Shown here one piece after another: positions 1 through 7,811 of a stretch of DNA of 64,000 nt. Numbering within the stretch: the stretch's first letter is position 1; each line of letters opens with the position of its first letter. Where the stretch lies: assembly GCF_014803405.1 (NCBI RefSeq), contig NZ_JACYFG010000038.1:124001-188000 (forward strand), written 5' to 3'. Origin of the DNA: Pelagicoccus enzymogenes. Lineage in GTDB: Bacteria > Verrucomicrobiota > Verrucomicrobiia > Opitutales > Opitutaceae. Made by a program: the position numbers and the translations under genes. The notes under the pieces are model-generated. The model was not told the DNA's origin, did not search any database, and saw nothing but the letters and a program-made list of their open reading frames with translations.

Positions 1-599
1 CCCAAGCCTGCCACGTCGAAAACAACCATGACCGCAAGTCCGGCAATTCCTACATTCGGGTGCTGGAAATGAAGAAAGGCTCCCTCGACATCGAGCACGG
101 CAAGGTCGACTACAAAGGCCCCGTCCCCAAGTCCGACTCCTTCTACATGCCGGTCCAGTGCCAGCAGTGCGACAACCCGCCTTGCGTAGACGTCTGCCCC
201 GTCGAGGCCACCTGGAAGGAAAAGGACGGCATCGTCGCCGTAGACTACAACTGGTGCATCGGCTGCCGCTACTGCGAAGCCGCCTGCCCCTACCACGCCC
301 GCCGCTTCAACTGGACCAAGCCAGAAATCCCCCAGGAAGAAATCACTCCCGTGCAAGGCTACCTCTCGAACCGAGTCCGTCCGCAAGGCGTCATGGAGAA
401 ATGTACCTTCTGCATGCACAAGACCCGCAACGGGGAGCTCCCCGCCTGCCTTCAAGCCTGCCCCACCGGCGCCCGCGTCTTCGGCAACCTGCTCGACCCC
501 GAGTCCGAGATCCGCTGGGTCCTGGAAAACAAGCGCGTCTTCGTGCTCAAGGAAGAGCTCGGCACCAAACCCAGCTTCTACTACTTCTTCGATGAATAA
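1..599 (+). CDS. 4Fe-4S ferredoxin-type electron-transfer subunit (DsrO/PsrB/DmsB-like), 5' partial
   Basis: The reading frame is open from base 3 at the window edge, where it reads QACHVENN, the usual end of the first cysteine cluster of this family, so the true start lies upstream. Visible clusters are CQQCDNPPCVDVCP, CIGCRYCEAACP and CTFCM...CLQACP, giving the four-cluster pattern of molybdoenzyme-type electron-transfer subunits. By family knowledge it passes electrons between a membrane quinol-oxidising NrfD-type subunit and a catalytic subunit. The stop overlaps the start of the NrfD gene by 8 bp, which implies translational coupling. The catalytic subunit should lie left of the window. 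The substrate (sulfur species, DMSO, other) cannot be decided from this subunit. Confidence 0.88.
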   Translation, partial: QACHVENNHDRKSGNSYIRVLEMKKGSLDIEHGKVDYKGPVPKSDSFYMPVQCQQCDNPPCVDVCPVEATWKEKDGIVAVDYNWCIGCRYCEAACPYHARRFNWTKPEIPQEEITPVQGYLSNRVRPQGVMEKCTFCMHKTRNGELPACLQACPTGARVFGNLLDPESEIRWVLENKRVFVLKEELGTKPSFYYFFDE

Positions 600-1863
600 G
601 CCCGCCGCCACTCTTCCCCCACCCCACCTCAGCCATCTGAACAGCTACCCGCGCTTCATCTGGCGCATGATGGTTCTGGCCACCGAGGGCAATTGGCTTT
701 TCTACGCCTGGATGATCGGTCTCTCCGCCGTCGCCCTCGTCGGGCTCAACGCCTGGGCCATCCAAGTCACCAACGGCATGGGCGTCACCAACATGTCCGA
801 CCACGTCTCCTGGGGGCTCTACATCGCCAACTTCACCTTCATGGTCGGCCTCGCCGCGGGCGGGGTCATGATGGTCATCCCCGCCTATCTTTACCACGAC
901 GACGACATGCACGACGTCGTCATCATCGGCGAGCTGCTCGCCATCGCCGCCATCGTCATGTGCATCGGCTTCGTGGTGGTCGACCTCGGCCGCCCTGACC
1001 GCGTCTGGCACATGCTGCCGGGCATCGGAAAATTCCACTTCCCCGTCTCCATGCTCACCTGGGACGTCATCGTGCTCAACGGCTACCTGCTCATCAACCT
1101 GCACATCTGCGGCTACTTGCTCTACCAACGCTACCGCGGCCGCCGTCCCAACCCCAAAATCTACGTGCCCGTGGTCTTCCTCTCCATCGGCTGGGCCATC
1201 TCCATCCACACCGTTACCGCCTTCCTCTACCAAGGCCTCGGCGGGCGCCCCTTCTGGAACACCGCCCTGCTCGCCCCACGCTTCCTCACCTCTGCCTTCG
1301 TCTCCGGCCCCGCCTTCATCATCCTCGCCCTCGAAGCCATCCGCTACCTCAGCAGCTACAAGGTAGGCGACGGGGCCATCCGCATCCTCGTAAACATCAT
1401 GCGGGTGACCATCCTCATAAACCTGCTGATGCTGGCCTCCGAGGTGTTCACCGAATTCTACACCGGCGGCTCCCACACCGCCGCCGCCCGCTACCTCTAT
1501 TTCGGCCTGCACGGCTTCGACGCACTCGTGCCCTGGATCTGGAGCTCCATCGTGCTCACCCTCCTCGCCGCCCTCCTGCTGCTCTGCCCCAAGGTCCACA
1601 AACACCCCGTCATGCTGGTCACCGCCTGCTGCTTCGCCTTCGCCGGCATCTGGATCGAAAAAGGCATGGGCCTCATCATTCCCGGCTTCATTCCCTCCAC
1701 CCTGCACGAAATCGTGGAGTACACGCCCAACGGTATCGAGTGGCGCATCTCCGCCGGCATCTGGGCCGCCGGACTGATGATCTACACCCTCGCCATCCGC
1801 GTGGCCATGCCGATCTTCTCTGGGGAAGTCTCCCTCAAGAAAGACATCGAGGACCACGCGTGA
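592..1863 (+). CDS. NrfD/PsrC/DsrP-family membrane anchor subunit
   Basis: A 423-residue protein with about ten hydrophobic segments. It resembles the DsrP/HmeB branch of the NrfD family: an N-terminal helix around FYAWMIGL, a long loop with DHVSWGLYIANF, and the motif VVDLGRPDRVWHML near residue 130. Members sit in the cytoplasmic membrane and exchange electrons with the quinone pool. The ATG lies inside the last codons of the preceding Fe-S subunit (8-bp overlap), so the two make one complex. No gene follows on this strand for 265 bp, so this is probably the last gene of its operon. DsrP, PsrC and ActC/F-type anchors are not separable without an alignment. Confidence 0.85.
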   Translation: MNKPAATLPPPHLSHLNSYPRFIWRMMVLATEGNWLFYAWMIGLSAVALVGLNAWAIQVTNGMGVTNMSDHVSWGLYIANFTFMVGLAAGGVMMVIPAYLYHDDDMHDVVIIGELLAIAAIVMCIGFVVVDLGRPDRVWHMLPGIGKFHFPVSMLTWDVIVLNGYLLINLHICGYLLYQRYRGRRPNPKIYVPVVFLSIGWAISIHTVTAFLYQGLGGRPFWNTALLAPRFLTSAFVSGPAFIILALEAIRYLSSYKVGDGAIRILVNIMRVTILINLLMLASEVFTEFYTGGSHTAAARYLYFGLHGFDALVPWIWSSIVLTLLAALLLLCPKVHKHPVMLVTACCFAFAGIWIEKGMGLIIPGFIPSTLHEIVEYTPNGIEWRISAGIWAAGLMIYTLAIRVAMPIFSGEVSLKKDIEDHA

Positions 1864-2128
1864 ACGCCGCCGGGCCAGCGAACGAGAGGAGCAAGCTGCG
1901 GAGCGATAGAAAGGAAAGCCCAAATGGTCCCGCCCCGCCTCCCCAACCATCAAAACGCCACCCCCTTTCCTTATTGTTTAAATAAATACCTCTTTATCTT
2001 GATTAACGTGCAAAGACTTTTCAATCTCAGCGTGGGCGAACACGGCGCCCGGGACTGACTAGTCCGCCAGCGAGCCGCGCCTTCCCCGTCGCAAAAACAG
2101 TCCAATCAGCAACCTTTCCGCAAAGACC

Positions 2129-2560
2129 ATGCTCAAGTACGGCAAAACTGCCCAAAACGCCATCATGGCCATCAGCCACCTCGCCGAGGTCTACGATGGC
2201 GGCACCACACGCTTGAGCTCAAGGGACATCGCCCGAAACCGGAACCTCCCGCAACCCATCGTCGCCAAGCTGCTGGTAAACCTCTCGCAAGCCGGACTTG
2301 TGCAAGGCGCGCCCGGCCCCAAAGGAGGCTACTGGCTCGCCAAAAACCCCGCTGAAATCAGCCTCTACGAAATCGTCTCCACCTTCGAAAAAGTAGGCGA
2401 CACCCTCTCATGCCCATTCGGCACAGGCGCCTGCGACGCAAGCGTTCCTTGCCCCCTCCACCACAAGCTGCTGGAGCTGGACAAGCAGCTCGTCGACTTC
2501 CTCAACGAAAGCAAGCTCGACGCCTTTTCCAAGCACCTCCCCCGCCAGCCCGTGTTTTAA
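2129..2560 (+). CDS. Rrf2-family transcriptional regulator with three-cysteine motif
   Basis: A 143-residue protein with the Rrf2 layout: an N-terminal winged helix (SSRDIARNRNLPQPIVAKLLVNLSQ followed by a GAPGPKGGYWLA wing), a dimerisation helix and a cysteine loop. The cysteines in CPFGTGACDASVPCP (about residues 95-109) have the spacing of the iron-sulfur-binding members (IscR, NsrR, RsrR), so it probably senses redox state, NO or iron through a cluster. It lies 265 bp downstream of the Fe-S/NrfD redox genes on the same strand and may control them, but this is inference. The upstream spacer 1864-2128 shows no convincing operator. Confidence 0.85.
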   Translation: MLKYGKTAQNAIMAISHLAEVYDGGTTRLSSRDIARNRNLPQPIVAKLLVNLSQAGLVQGAPGPKGGYWLAKNPAEISLYEIVSTFEKVGDTLSCPFGTGACDASVPCPLHHKLLELDKQLVDFLNESKLDAFSKHLPRQPVF

Positions 2561-2602
2561 GGCGCCCCGCTTTTTGGATTGGAACAGAGGCTGCAACGCC
2601 AC

Positions 2603-2959
2603 CTAGTACTTCCACATCTCGTCGTCCTCGACCACGACCGGTGCCACTTCGTTCTCGGCCTCCACCGCCTCGTCCCGGTCCCGCCAAAGCTCCGACAAGT
2701 CTCGCATAAGCTCGCAGGCCGCTTCCAAACACTCAGAGTTTAAGCGGAAGCGATTGACCTTCCCCTCCCTCACCCGCGTCACCAAGCCCGCCCGTTCCAA
2801 CACTTTCAGATGCTTGGAAATCGCCGGCGCCGACATCGCAAACGGACGCCCCAACTCTCCCACCGTTGGATCGCCCTTGGCGATCTCCTCCAAAATCGCC
2901 CGGCGAGTCGGATCTGCTAAGGCATGAAAGGTTTCATCTAGCGAGCTTCTATTAACCAT
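2603..2959 (-). CDS. ArsR/SmtB-family winged-helix regulator (SdpR-like)
   Basis: A 118-residue protein beginning MVNRSSLDETFHALADPTRR, the standard start of small ArsR-type repressors of the SdpR/YczG branch. The recognition helix region is AMSAPAISKHLKVLERAGLV. There are no metal-binding cysteines of the ArsR ELCVCD type. The open frame runs further upstream, but the Met at 2959 fits the family length, and anything longer would overlap the AraC gene. The start codon lies inside a perfect palindrome (2952-2967), suggesting autorepression. The acidic tail (EAENEVAPVVVEDDE) is unusual. The ligand is unknown, and no SRPBCC/AHSA1 partner, common for this subfamily, is adjacent. Confidence 0.85.
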   Translation of the reverse strand: MVNRSSLDETFHALADPTRRAILEEIAKGDPTVGELGRPFAMSAPAISKHLKVLERAGLVTRVREGKVNRFRLNSECLEAACELMRDLSELWRDRDEAVEAENEVAPVVVEDDEMWKY

Positions 2960-2967
2960 ACGGTTAA
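2952..2967. promoter_or_regulatory. Palindrome over the arsR-like start codon (candidate autoregulatory operator)
   Basis: The sequence TTAACC-ATAC-GGTTAA is a perfect inverted repeat with 6-bp arms. The start codon of the ArsR-like gene lies in it (2957-2959 on the minus strand). ArsR-family repressors commonly bind imperfect 12-2-12 or short dyads at their own promoter. Here binding would block both promoter clearance and initiation. Confidence 0.45.
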
Positions 2968-2994
2968 ATTTAACACAGAATTCCCTGCGAATTG

Positions 2995-3888
2995 TCAACG
3001 CCGCGAGCGGTCCTTGCCCCCTTCCAAATGGACAAACTTGGATCGATACTCCCGAGGACTCATGCCTGTCCGTTCCCTGAAGCGGCGATTGAAGTTCGAC
3101 AGGTTCGAAAACCCGCAAGCGAAACAGACCTGAAGTACTTGCTCGTCGCTGCGCTGCAATTGCTGACACGCTTGTCCGACTCGGATCTCCGTCAAAAACT
3201 CAGTAAAGGTCCGGCCCGTGTGTTGGCGAAAGAACCGGCTGAAAGAAGATACTCCCATTCCAAGGGCCCGCGCCACTTCCGCCTGAGTCAACCCCTCTGC
3301 AAAGCGCTCGTTAACGATGGAGTACGCCCTGTCGATCCTCCGCTCCGCCCCGTTGCCGCTGGGCCCCACATAGCCGCGGCTGCTCAAAGGCTCCGCCTTC
3401 GAACACTCAGCCAAAATCCGCCAGATCCGCAACAAGGTCTCCAATCGCTGAACGCCCGTCGCAACGACAAGCCTGCCCATCTCCGCCACCACGGCATCCC
3501 TCGTTTCGCCATCGAAACGCAAGCCGCGCTCCGCCTCCTTCCACAAAGCGCGCACCCCTACCATTTCCGGCGCCGCCCCAAAAGCGTCGCCCAGGAAATC
3601 CTCCCTGAACTGCAAGACCCAGGACCGCGCCCAACTACCGCCCTCTCCCTCCGGCAACGGATCGCTGAAGTACATGTGCGGCAAGCCACGGCCTAGCAAA
3701 ACCAAGTCTCCCGCTTCGTAGCGGCCGATGTGGTCCCCCACAAATCGCCGCCCCGAACTGCTTTCGATGTAGGTAAGCTCCAATTCCGGGTGGTAGTGAA
3801 ACGGGCAATCGAAGCCTCTCCCCTCGTACACATTGAAGCGAAACGAACCATCCTCCGGCGTCCTCACCTTTTCGAATCGCAGCTTCAC
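2995..3888 (-). CDS. AraC-family transcriptional regulator with N-terminal cupin domain
   Basis: A 297-residue protein. Residues 1-110 form a cupin-like sensor domain (CPFHYHPELELTYIESSSGRRFVGDHIGRYEAGDLVLLG). Residues 190-290 carry two helix-turn-helix motifs ending in FACGFSNLSNFNRRFRERTGMSPREYR, the AraC signature. It is transcribed away from the phytanoyl-CoA dioxygenase-like gene across a 211-bp spacer (3889-4099), the usual arrangement when an AraC activator controls its neighbour. The sugar or other effector is not deducible. It ends 35 bp from the ArsR-like gene on the same strand. Confidence 0.88.
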   Translation of the reverse strand: MKLRFEKVRTPEDGSFRFNVYEGRGFDCPFHYHPELELTYIESSSGRRFVGDHIGRYEAGDLVLLGRGLPHMYFSDPLPEGEGGSWARSWVLQFREDFLGDAFGAAPEMVGVRALWKEAERGLRFDGETRDAVVAEMGRLVVATGVQRLETLLRIWRILAECSKAEPLSSRGYVGPSGNGAERRIDRAYSIVNERFAEGLTQAEVARALGMGVSSFSRFFRQHTGRTFTEFLTEIRVGQACQQLQRSDEQVLQVCFACGFSNLSNFNRRFRERTGMSPREYRSKFVHLEGGKDRSRR

Positions 3889-4099
3889 CCTGTTCTCAAA
3901 GCATACTCCTTTCCCCTATCTCAAACCTATTATCCTGTTTCTTGCTAACATAGTACCGGATTTTGCACGAAGCGGGCAGGACTCAGCTTATGCAATCCAT
4001 TAGAGTAGGCACCGAATTCCCTTCGACGGAAGCGGCCGCCCCCTTGGCGTTCCCTGTGAGACGGAGGGCCCCAATCAAACGCTATTACCGAAAAGAACA

Positions 4100-4921
4100 A
4101 TGCCTACCCAAACCCTCGACCTCGACTCCCACTATGCCCTCACCGACGAGCAAATCGCCCGCTTCCGCCGCGACGGCTACATCAAGCTCAAGCACGTGCT
4201 TTCGCCCGAAGTTCTGGCTCACTACGAAACCGAAATCTCCCACATGGTCGAAAAGCTCCGCCAAGAGCACCGCGCCATGGAGCAACGAGATATCTACAGC
4301 AAAGCCTTCCTGCAAATCTCCAATATTTGGACCCAAAACGAAGCCGTGAAGGAATTCGTCATGAGCAAACGCCTCGGCCGCATCGCCACCGAGCTCATGG
4401 GAACCAACGGCGTGCGAATGTACCACGACCAAGCCCTCTACAAGGAACCCAGCGGCGGCTACACCCCTTGGCACGTCGACCAGTTCTACTGGCCCCTGTC
4501 CAACGAAAACACCGTCACCGCCTGGATTCCCCTCGTCCCCGTGCCCATGGAATGCGGCCCCCTCGAATTCTCCATCGGCAGCCAAAAGATCAAGTTCGGC
4601 CGCGATTTCGCCATCAGCGAGGAAAGCGAGAAGAGGATCGACCAACACCTGAAAGTCTCCGACTTCCCCGTCGACTCCAGCCCCTACGACCTCGGCGAGG
4701 TCAGCTTCCACTACGGCTTCACCTTCCACCGTGCCGGTCCCAACACATCTAAGAAAATGCGCAAGATCATGACCATCATCTACATGGATAAAGACATGAA
4801 ACTGCAGAAGCCCCTCAACCCAAACCAGCAAAACGACTGGGACAACTGGATGCCCGGCGCCCAAATCGGGCAAACCATCGACAGCCCCCTCAATCCTGTC
4901 ATCTACCAAGAGGATCATTGA
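4100..4921 (+). CDS. Phytanoyl-CoA dioxygenase (PhyH) family Fe(II)/2-oxoglutarate oxygenase
   Basis: A 273-residue protein of the PhyH family. The iron ligands are visible as H125-V-D127 in WHVDQFYWPL and H210 in FTFHRAGPN, followed by R211-type residues for 2-oxoglutarate. An N-terminal DEQIARFRRDGYIKL segment matches the family start. Such enzymes hydroxylate small molecules such as ectoine, quorum signals or plant compounds; the substrate is not predictable. It is divergent from the AraC regulator, which probably controls it. A hairpin at 4953-4984 follows the stop and may end transcripts on both strands. Confidence 0.88.
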   Translation: MPTQTLDLDSHYALTDEQIARFRRDGYIKLKHVLSPEVLAHYETEISHMVEKLRQEHRAMEQRDIYSKAFLQISNIWTQNEAVKEFVMSKRLGRIATELMGTNGVRMYHDQALYKEPSGGYTPWHVDQFYWPLSNENTVTAWIPLVPVPMECGPLEFSIGSQKIKFGRDFAISEESEKRIDQHLKVSDFPVDSSPYDLGEVSFHYGFTFHRAGPNTSKKMRKIMTIIYMDKDMKLQKPLNPNQQNDWDNWMPGAQIGQTIDSPLNPVIYQEDH

Positions 4922-4952
4922 CCCCCTTTCGTGGGAGCGGGCTCGTCACGCG

Positions 4953-4984
4953 AAAAAGGCGTCCGTCTCCCGACGAGCGCCTTT
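4953..4984 (-). terminator. Hairpin with T-run on the minus strand (possibly bidirectional)
   Basis: AAAGGCG (4955-4961) pairs with CGCCTTT (4978-4984), and an inner CGTC/GACG pair extends the stem. On the minus strand the 3' arm runs into five T residues, which suits the end of the tautomerase-cupin-oxidase transcript. It could also stop the dioxygenase transcript on the plus strand (three T). Confidence 0.5.
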
Positions 4985-5020
4985 CCCTGAAGACGAGCGA
5001 CCAGGCCAAGCCAATCGCTC

Positions 5021-5242
5021 CTAAGCCTCCGCCATCTGCATGCGATGCACGTCCGCCGCAGTCAGGCAATGGCCGCCGATTCCCCAATTCCCTTCCTTCA
5101 CCTCGTCGATCTTCACCCAGGTCACTTCCCGCAGGGCTTCCCCCTCGATCGAGGTCATGGTGTCCGTGATCTTCCGGATGATCTCCTTCTTCTGCTCAGG
5201 GGTGAATACGTTTTCGATGACTTGTAGGTTTACGAGTGGTAC
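5021..5242 (-). pseudogene. 4-oxalocrotonate tautomerase paralogue without a start codon
   Basis: This stretch is exactly the same length (222 bp) as the intact tautomerase gene at 7525-7746 and, by eye, roughly 90% identical. The frame is unbroken from PLVNLQVIENVFT to the TAG stop. The start has been lost: where the intact copy has ATG-CCA, this copy has GTA-CCA. An ATG one base out of frame and an in-frame TAA a few codons upstream leave no usable initiator. Because Pro-1 made by Met removal is the catalytic base of 4-OT enzymes, loss of that ATG should abolish function. The remaining frame looks constrained, so the loss is probably recent. A sequencing error is a less likely alternative. 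Confidence 0.75.
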
Positions 5243-5492
5243 ATCTTTTAACCTTTTGGTTTATAGTTTCGATCTGAGCAGCGAGCAAGCGCAGTACACA
5301 CGACATGGAGATCGCCCCCAATGACGTAGACTCTGGAGGCACCCATTCCACGCGGTTCGCGAAGTGCGTTTCCAAAACACCGGCAAGAGGATCCCCCTCC
5401 CAGCGGCCACGAAACAGCCGTTCCACCTTGGTGATCCAGTTGCAAAGCGACTTTCAATAGCGGTCGGCGCCTGCGCTTGACCTCTTACCGCC
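5243..5492. other. Intergenic remnant between the flavin oxidase and the broken tautomerase
   Basis: This 250-bp spacer holds a minus-strand open stretch (about 5243-5440) reading, in part, RVEWVPPESTSLG and LLAAQIETINQKV. It has protein-like composition but no clear start or family, and it runs into the dead tautomerase in a different frame. It may be a fragment of a lost gene. No SARP-type repeats like those upstream of the intact tautomerase were found here, consistent with the second copy having no promoter of its own. Confidence 0.3.
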
Positions 5493-6875
5493 CTAGACTG
5501 GCGTTATATTTTGATTCAGGTTGAAGACGTTGTCCGGATCGTACTTGGACTTCACTTCAACGAGGCGTCCATAGTTGGGCCCGAAGCCATCCTTGATGCG
5601 GTCCGTTTCCTCGCCTGTGAGGAAGTTGATATAAACGCCTGGGGCCGCAAACGGCTTCGTCGCCGCAAAGAGGTCGCGGGCCCACTGGATACAAAACTCG
5701 TCGTCTCCCGCGTCCTGCCAACGCCCGTGCATGTTCACCACCCACTTGGTATGCCGATGGCTGTAGGCGGTCTCCTCAGGAGCGACCGAGTTGCAGCACC
5801 CTTCGATGTATCCAAAAAAGATTTCACACTCGGGGCTGGGCAATGCGGACGCATACTCGATGGTCGCATCCAAAAATCCATCGGAGAGCTCCGTGAAGTT
5901 GTGAGATTTCCAATAGTTGCGCGCGCCTGGCGTCAGCAGCGGATCGAAAGCTTGCTGCCAGCCGGCAAAAGGCATTTCGCCTGCATGCACGCCCACTGGA
6001 TTACCAAACGAAACCAGTGTATCCACAATCTTCTGACCTTCCGCTGCATCTCCATTGTGGCAGAATGCCAGTACCAGCACGTCCTTGCCGTGTACATCTT
6101 CCGGGAGGAAGGGCAGCGGGGGAGCTTGACGCAGTACCACCCAAACGGCAGAGCTGGTTGGCAACGTCACGCAGTACTCGCGATAATTTTGCAGGACGCT
6201 CTTCCGCTCCTCCGCCGGGAAGACCACCAAACCAGCGGTCACCGTGCTGACCGGATGAGCTTGGAAGGTCCAACGTGTTACGATGCCGAAGTTTCCACCA
6301 CCGCCTCGCAACGCCCAGAAGAGATCGGCGTTTTCCGTTTGGCTCGCTTCCAGCACCTCGCCGGTCGCCGTGACGATTTGCACGGAGAGCAGGTTATCGG
6401 AGGTCATGCCATGTTCACGTGTCAACCAGCCAATCCCTCCACCAAGGGCCAGCCCGCTGATCCCGGTGGTCGAATTGATCCCCATGGGCACCGCCAAACC
6501 GAATTCCTTGGTCTCGTGGTCGATGTCTCCAAGAGTTGCGCCTGGGCCAGCGGTAACCGTTTTGCTGTAAGGGTTTACGGATACAGAACGTAGAGCCGAC
6601 AGATCGATCAGAAGTCGGTCGTCCGCAATCGCGTTGCCCGCAATATTATGCCCCGCCCCACGCACCGAGACCTGCAAGTCCACTTCCCTGGCAACGGCCA
6701 AGCAAGCCTTCACGTCCGCCACACCGGTGCAACGTACGATAAGAGAAGGACGCCGATCGATCATGGCGTTCCATATGGCGCGGACTTCGTCGTAGTTCGA
6801 AGCATCCGGGAGAACGATATCTCCGCGAACGGAGGCTTTGAGAGAGTCTAAGTTGGGTTGGGCAAGCGTGGTCAT
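5493..6875 (-). CDS. FAD-binding oxidoreductase, berberine-bridge-enzyme (BBE) type
   Basis: A 460-residue protein starting at MTTLAQPNLD. The PCMH-type FAD domain occupies about residues 35-210 and contains VSVRGAGHNIAG, where H76 is the probable 8-alpha-histidyl flavin attachment site. GGGIGWLTREHGMTSDNL follows. The cysteine of bicovalent BBE enzymes is absent (NSTTGISG), so the flavin is probably linked once. The BBE C-terminal motif is DPDNVFNLNQNI. Family members oxidise sugars, alcohols or aromatic compounds. It follows the cupin gene by 73 bp with a strong hairpin between them and is probably co-transcribed. An upstream extension in frame exists but is not family-like. Confidence 0.88.
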   Translation of the reverse strand: MTTLAQPNLDSLKASVRGDIVLPDASNYDEVRAIWNAMIDRRPSLIVRCTGVADVKACLAVAREVDLQVSVRGAGHNIAGNAIADDRLLIDLSALRSVSVNPYSKTVTAGPGATLGDIDHETKEFGLAVPMGINSTTGISGLALGGGIGWLTREHGMTSDNLLSVQIVTATGEVLEASQTENADLFWALRGGGGNFGIVTRWTFQAHPVSTVTAGLVVFPAEERKSVLQNYREYCVTLPTSSAVWVVLRQAPPLPFLPEDVHGKDVLVLAFCHNGDAAEGQKIVDTLVSFGNPVGVHAGEMPFAGWQQAFDPLLTPGARNYWKSHNFTELSDGFLDATIEYASALPSPECEIFFGYIEGCCNSVAPEETAYSHRHTKWVVNMHGRWQDAGDDEFCIQWARDLFAATKPFAAPGVYINFLTGEETDRIKDGFGPNYGRLVEVKSKYDPDNVFNLNQNITPV

Positions 6876-6910
6876 GATGGTTGGTATAAAGTTGATGCAC
6901 AAAGAGGTTA

Positions 6911-6937
6911 CGCGGCCGTCGCCCTCCGACGGCCGCG
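6911..6937. other. Strong intercistronic hairpin between cupin and flavin-oxidase genes
   Basis: CGCGGCCGTCG (6911-6921) pairs perfectly with CGACGGCCGCG (6927-6937) around a five-base loop. No T-run follows on the minus strand, so it is more likely an mRNA-processing or stability element, or an attenuating hairpin, than a terminator. Confidence 0.5.
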
Positions 6938-6948
6938 AACAGGATAAG

Positions 6949-7344
6949 CTAGGAGGCAGCTCCTGCCACCTGCGCATGAATGTGGTTCACCACCGCACAG
7001 TGCTCGTGTTGCGGAGAGAAGAGGATAATCTCCGAGTCGGATTCCGCCCGCACCGTGTGGCCTGGAGGCCAGTAAAAGAGATCGCCGGTCTTGGCCTCCT
7101 CTTCGCTTCCATCGGTGTAGGTGATGATCATGTGACCCTCGATCATGTAGCCCCAGTGAGGCGATTGACAAAGGTCGTTTTCAAGTCCTTTGAGGAGTCC
7201 AGAGATGTCGGTGCCCGCTCCCATGGAGAAGTACTCGCCTGCCATCTTGCTATAGCCGGTAGCATCGCCAAATTCGAGGGCTTGCCGGGCAGTCGCACCG
7301 GGAACATCGATTTTAACAGGTACGTCAGCTTTGTTGATTCTCAT
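6949..7344 (-). CDS. Small cupin-domain protein
   Basis: A 131-residue single-domain cupin. The first motif region is PHWGYMIEGHMIITYTDGSEEEAKTGDLFYWPPGH; the second is weaker (ILFSPQHEHCAVVNHIHAQ). Histidines and a glutamate could bind a metal, but the canonical G(X)5HXH(X)3,4E is incomplete. It may be a small dioxygenase, isomerase or sensor. It is led by a promoter with three AACGCT repeats at 7398-7440 and is followed by the flavin oxidase, with the tautomerase upstream on the same strand, so it probably acts in the same catabolic or detoxification route. Confidence 0.75.
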   Translation of the reverse strand: MRINKADVPVKIDVPGATARQALEFGDATGYSKMAGEYFSMGAGTDISGLLKGLENDLCQSPHWGYMIEGHMIITYTDGSEEEAKTGDLFYWPPGHTVRAESDSEIILFSPQHEHCAVVNHIHAQVAGAAS

Positions 7345-7397
7345 GATGATTTATTGGTTTTGAGGTTTCGAGTGAGCAATTTGTCGTTTCCGGAAAC

Positions 7398-7440
7398 ACT
7401 CTAGCGCCCAAAGCGTTTCTAAAGCGTTCCGCGAAGCGTT
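7398..7440 (-). promoter_or_regulatory. Triple direct-repeat (SARP-box-like) promoter of the cupin-oxidase unit
   Basis: Reading the minus strand: AACGCT (7440-7435), 6 bp, AACGCT (7428-7423), 5 bp, AACGCT (7417-7412), 8 bp, then TAGAGT (7403-7398) as a -10-like hexamer. Repeat periods are 12 and 11 bp. SARP regulators are known to bind repeats spaced one helical turn apart, with the last repeat 8 bp from the -10 box. Transcription would start about 45 bp before the cupin ATG. The same architecture occurs at 7812-7854. Confidence 0.7.
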
Positions 7441-7524
7441 TTTCTCGGAAAAAAAAAGAAAAAGGTGGGATGCGCTCTCCGAACGCGCAGAAAACGCATC
7501 CCTCCGAAAAGCAGAGCGACAACG

Positions 7525-7746
7525 CTAAGCCGAAGCCATCTGCATGGCATGCACGTCGGCCGCGGTGACGCAGTGACCGCCGATACCCCAATTCCCTTCC
7601 TTCACTTCGTCGATCTTTACCCAAGTGACTTCGCGCAGGGCCTCCCCCTCGATCGAGGTCATGGTGTCGGTGATCTTTTGGATGATCTCCTTCTTCTGTT
7701 CTGCCGTGAATACGTTTTCGATGACTTGTACGTTTACGAGTGGCAT
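7525..7746 (-). CDS. 4-oxalocrotonate tautomerase family protein
   Basis: A 73-residue protein beginning M-PLVNVQVIENVFTAEQKKEI. The ATG at 7746 is chosen over an upstream in-frame start because 4-OT enzymes need proline as the mature first residue. The GEALREVTWVKIDEVKEGNWGIGG region is typical of the family. Members tautomerise or hydrate small unsaturated keto-acids and usually form hexamers of this short chain. The gene has its own SARP-box-like promoter at 7812-7854 and lies directly downstream of the SARP regulator gene. A near-identical copy without a start codon lies 2.5 kb downstream at 5021-5242. Confidence 0.88.
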   Translation of the reverse strand: MPLVNVQVIENVFTAEQKKEIIQKITDTMTSIEGEALREVTWVKIDEVKEGNWGIGGHCVTAADVHAMQMASA

Positions 7747-7811
7747 GATGATTATCTCCAATTAATTAGTTGAATTGTCCCGAGGCGACCGTCGCCTCTT
7801 TTGACCCAACC

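Noticed and set aside
547-1953. Long minus-strand reading frame opposite the NrfD gene
   Set aside because: It is rich in Gly, Asp, Glu and His in the way of antisense frames of GC-rich membrane-protein genes; the NrfD frame has clear family motifs.
1995-2015. Possible FNR-type site (TTGAT then TGCAA) before the Rrf2 gene
   Set aside because: Only the left half matches; the right half is not ATCAA and the spacing is off, so it was not listed.
6876-6977. Longer start for the flavin oxidase at 6977
   Set aside because: The extra residues are not family-like and overlap the hairpin and the end of the cupin gene.
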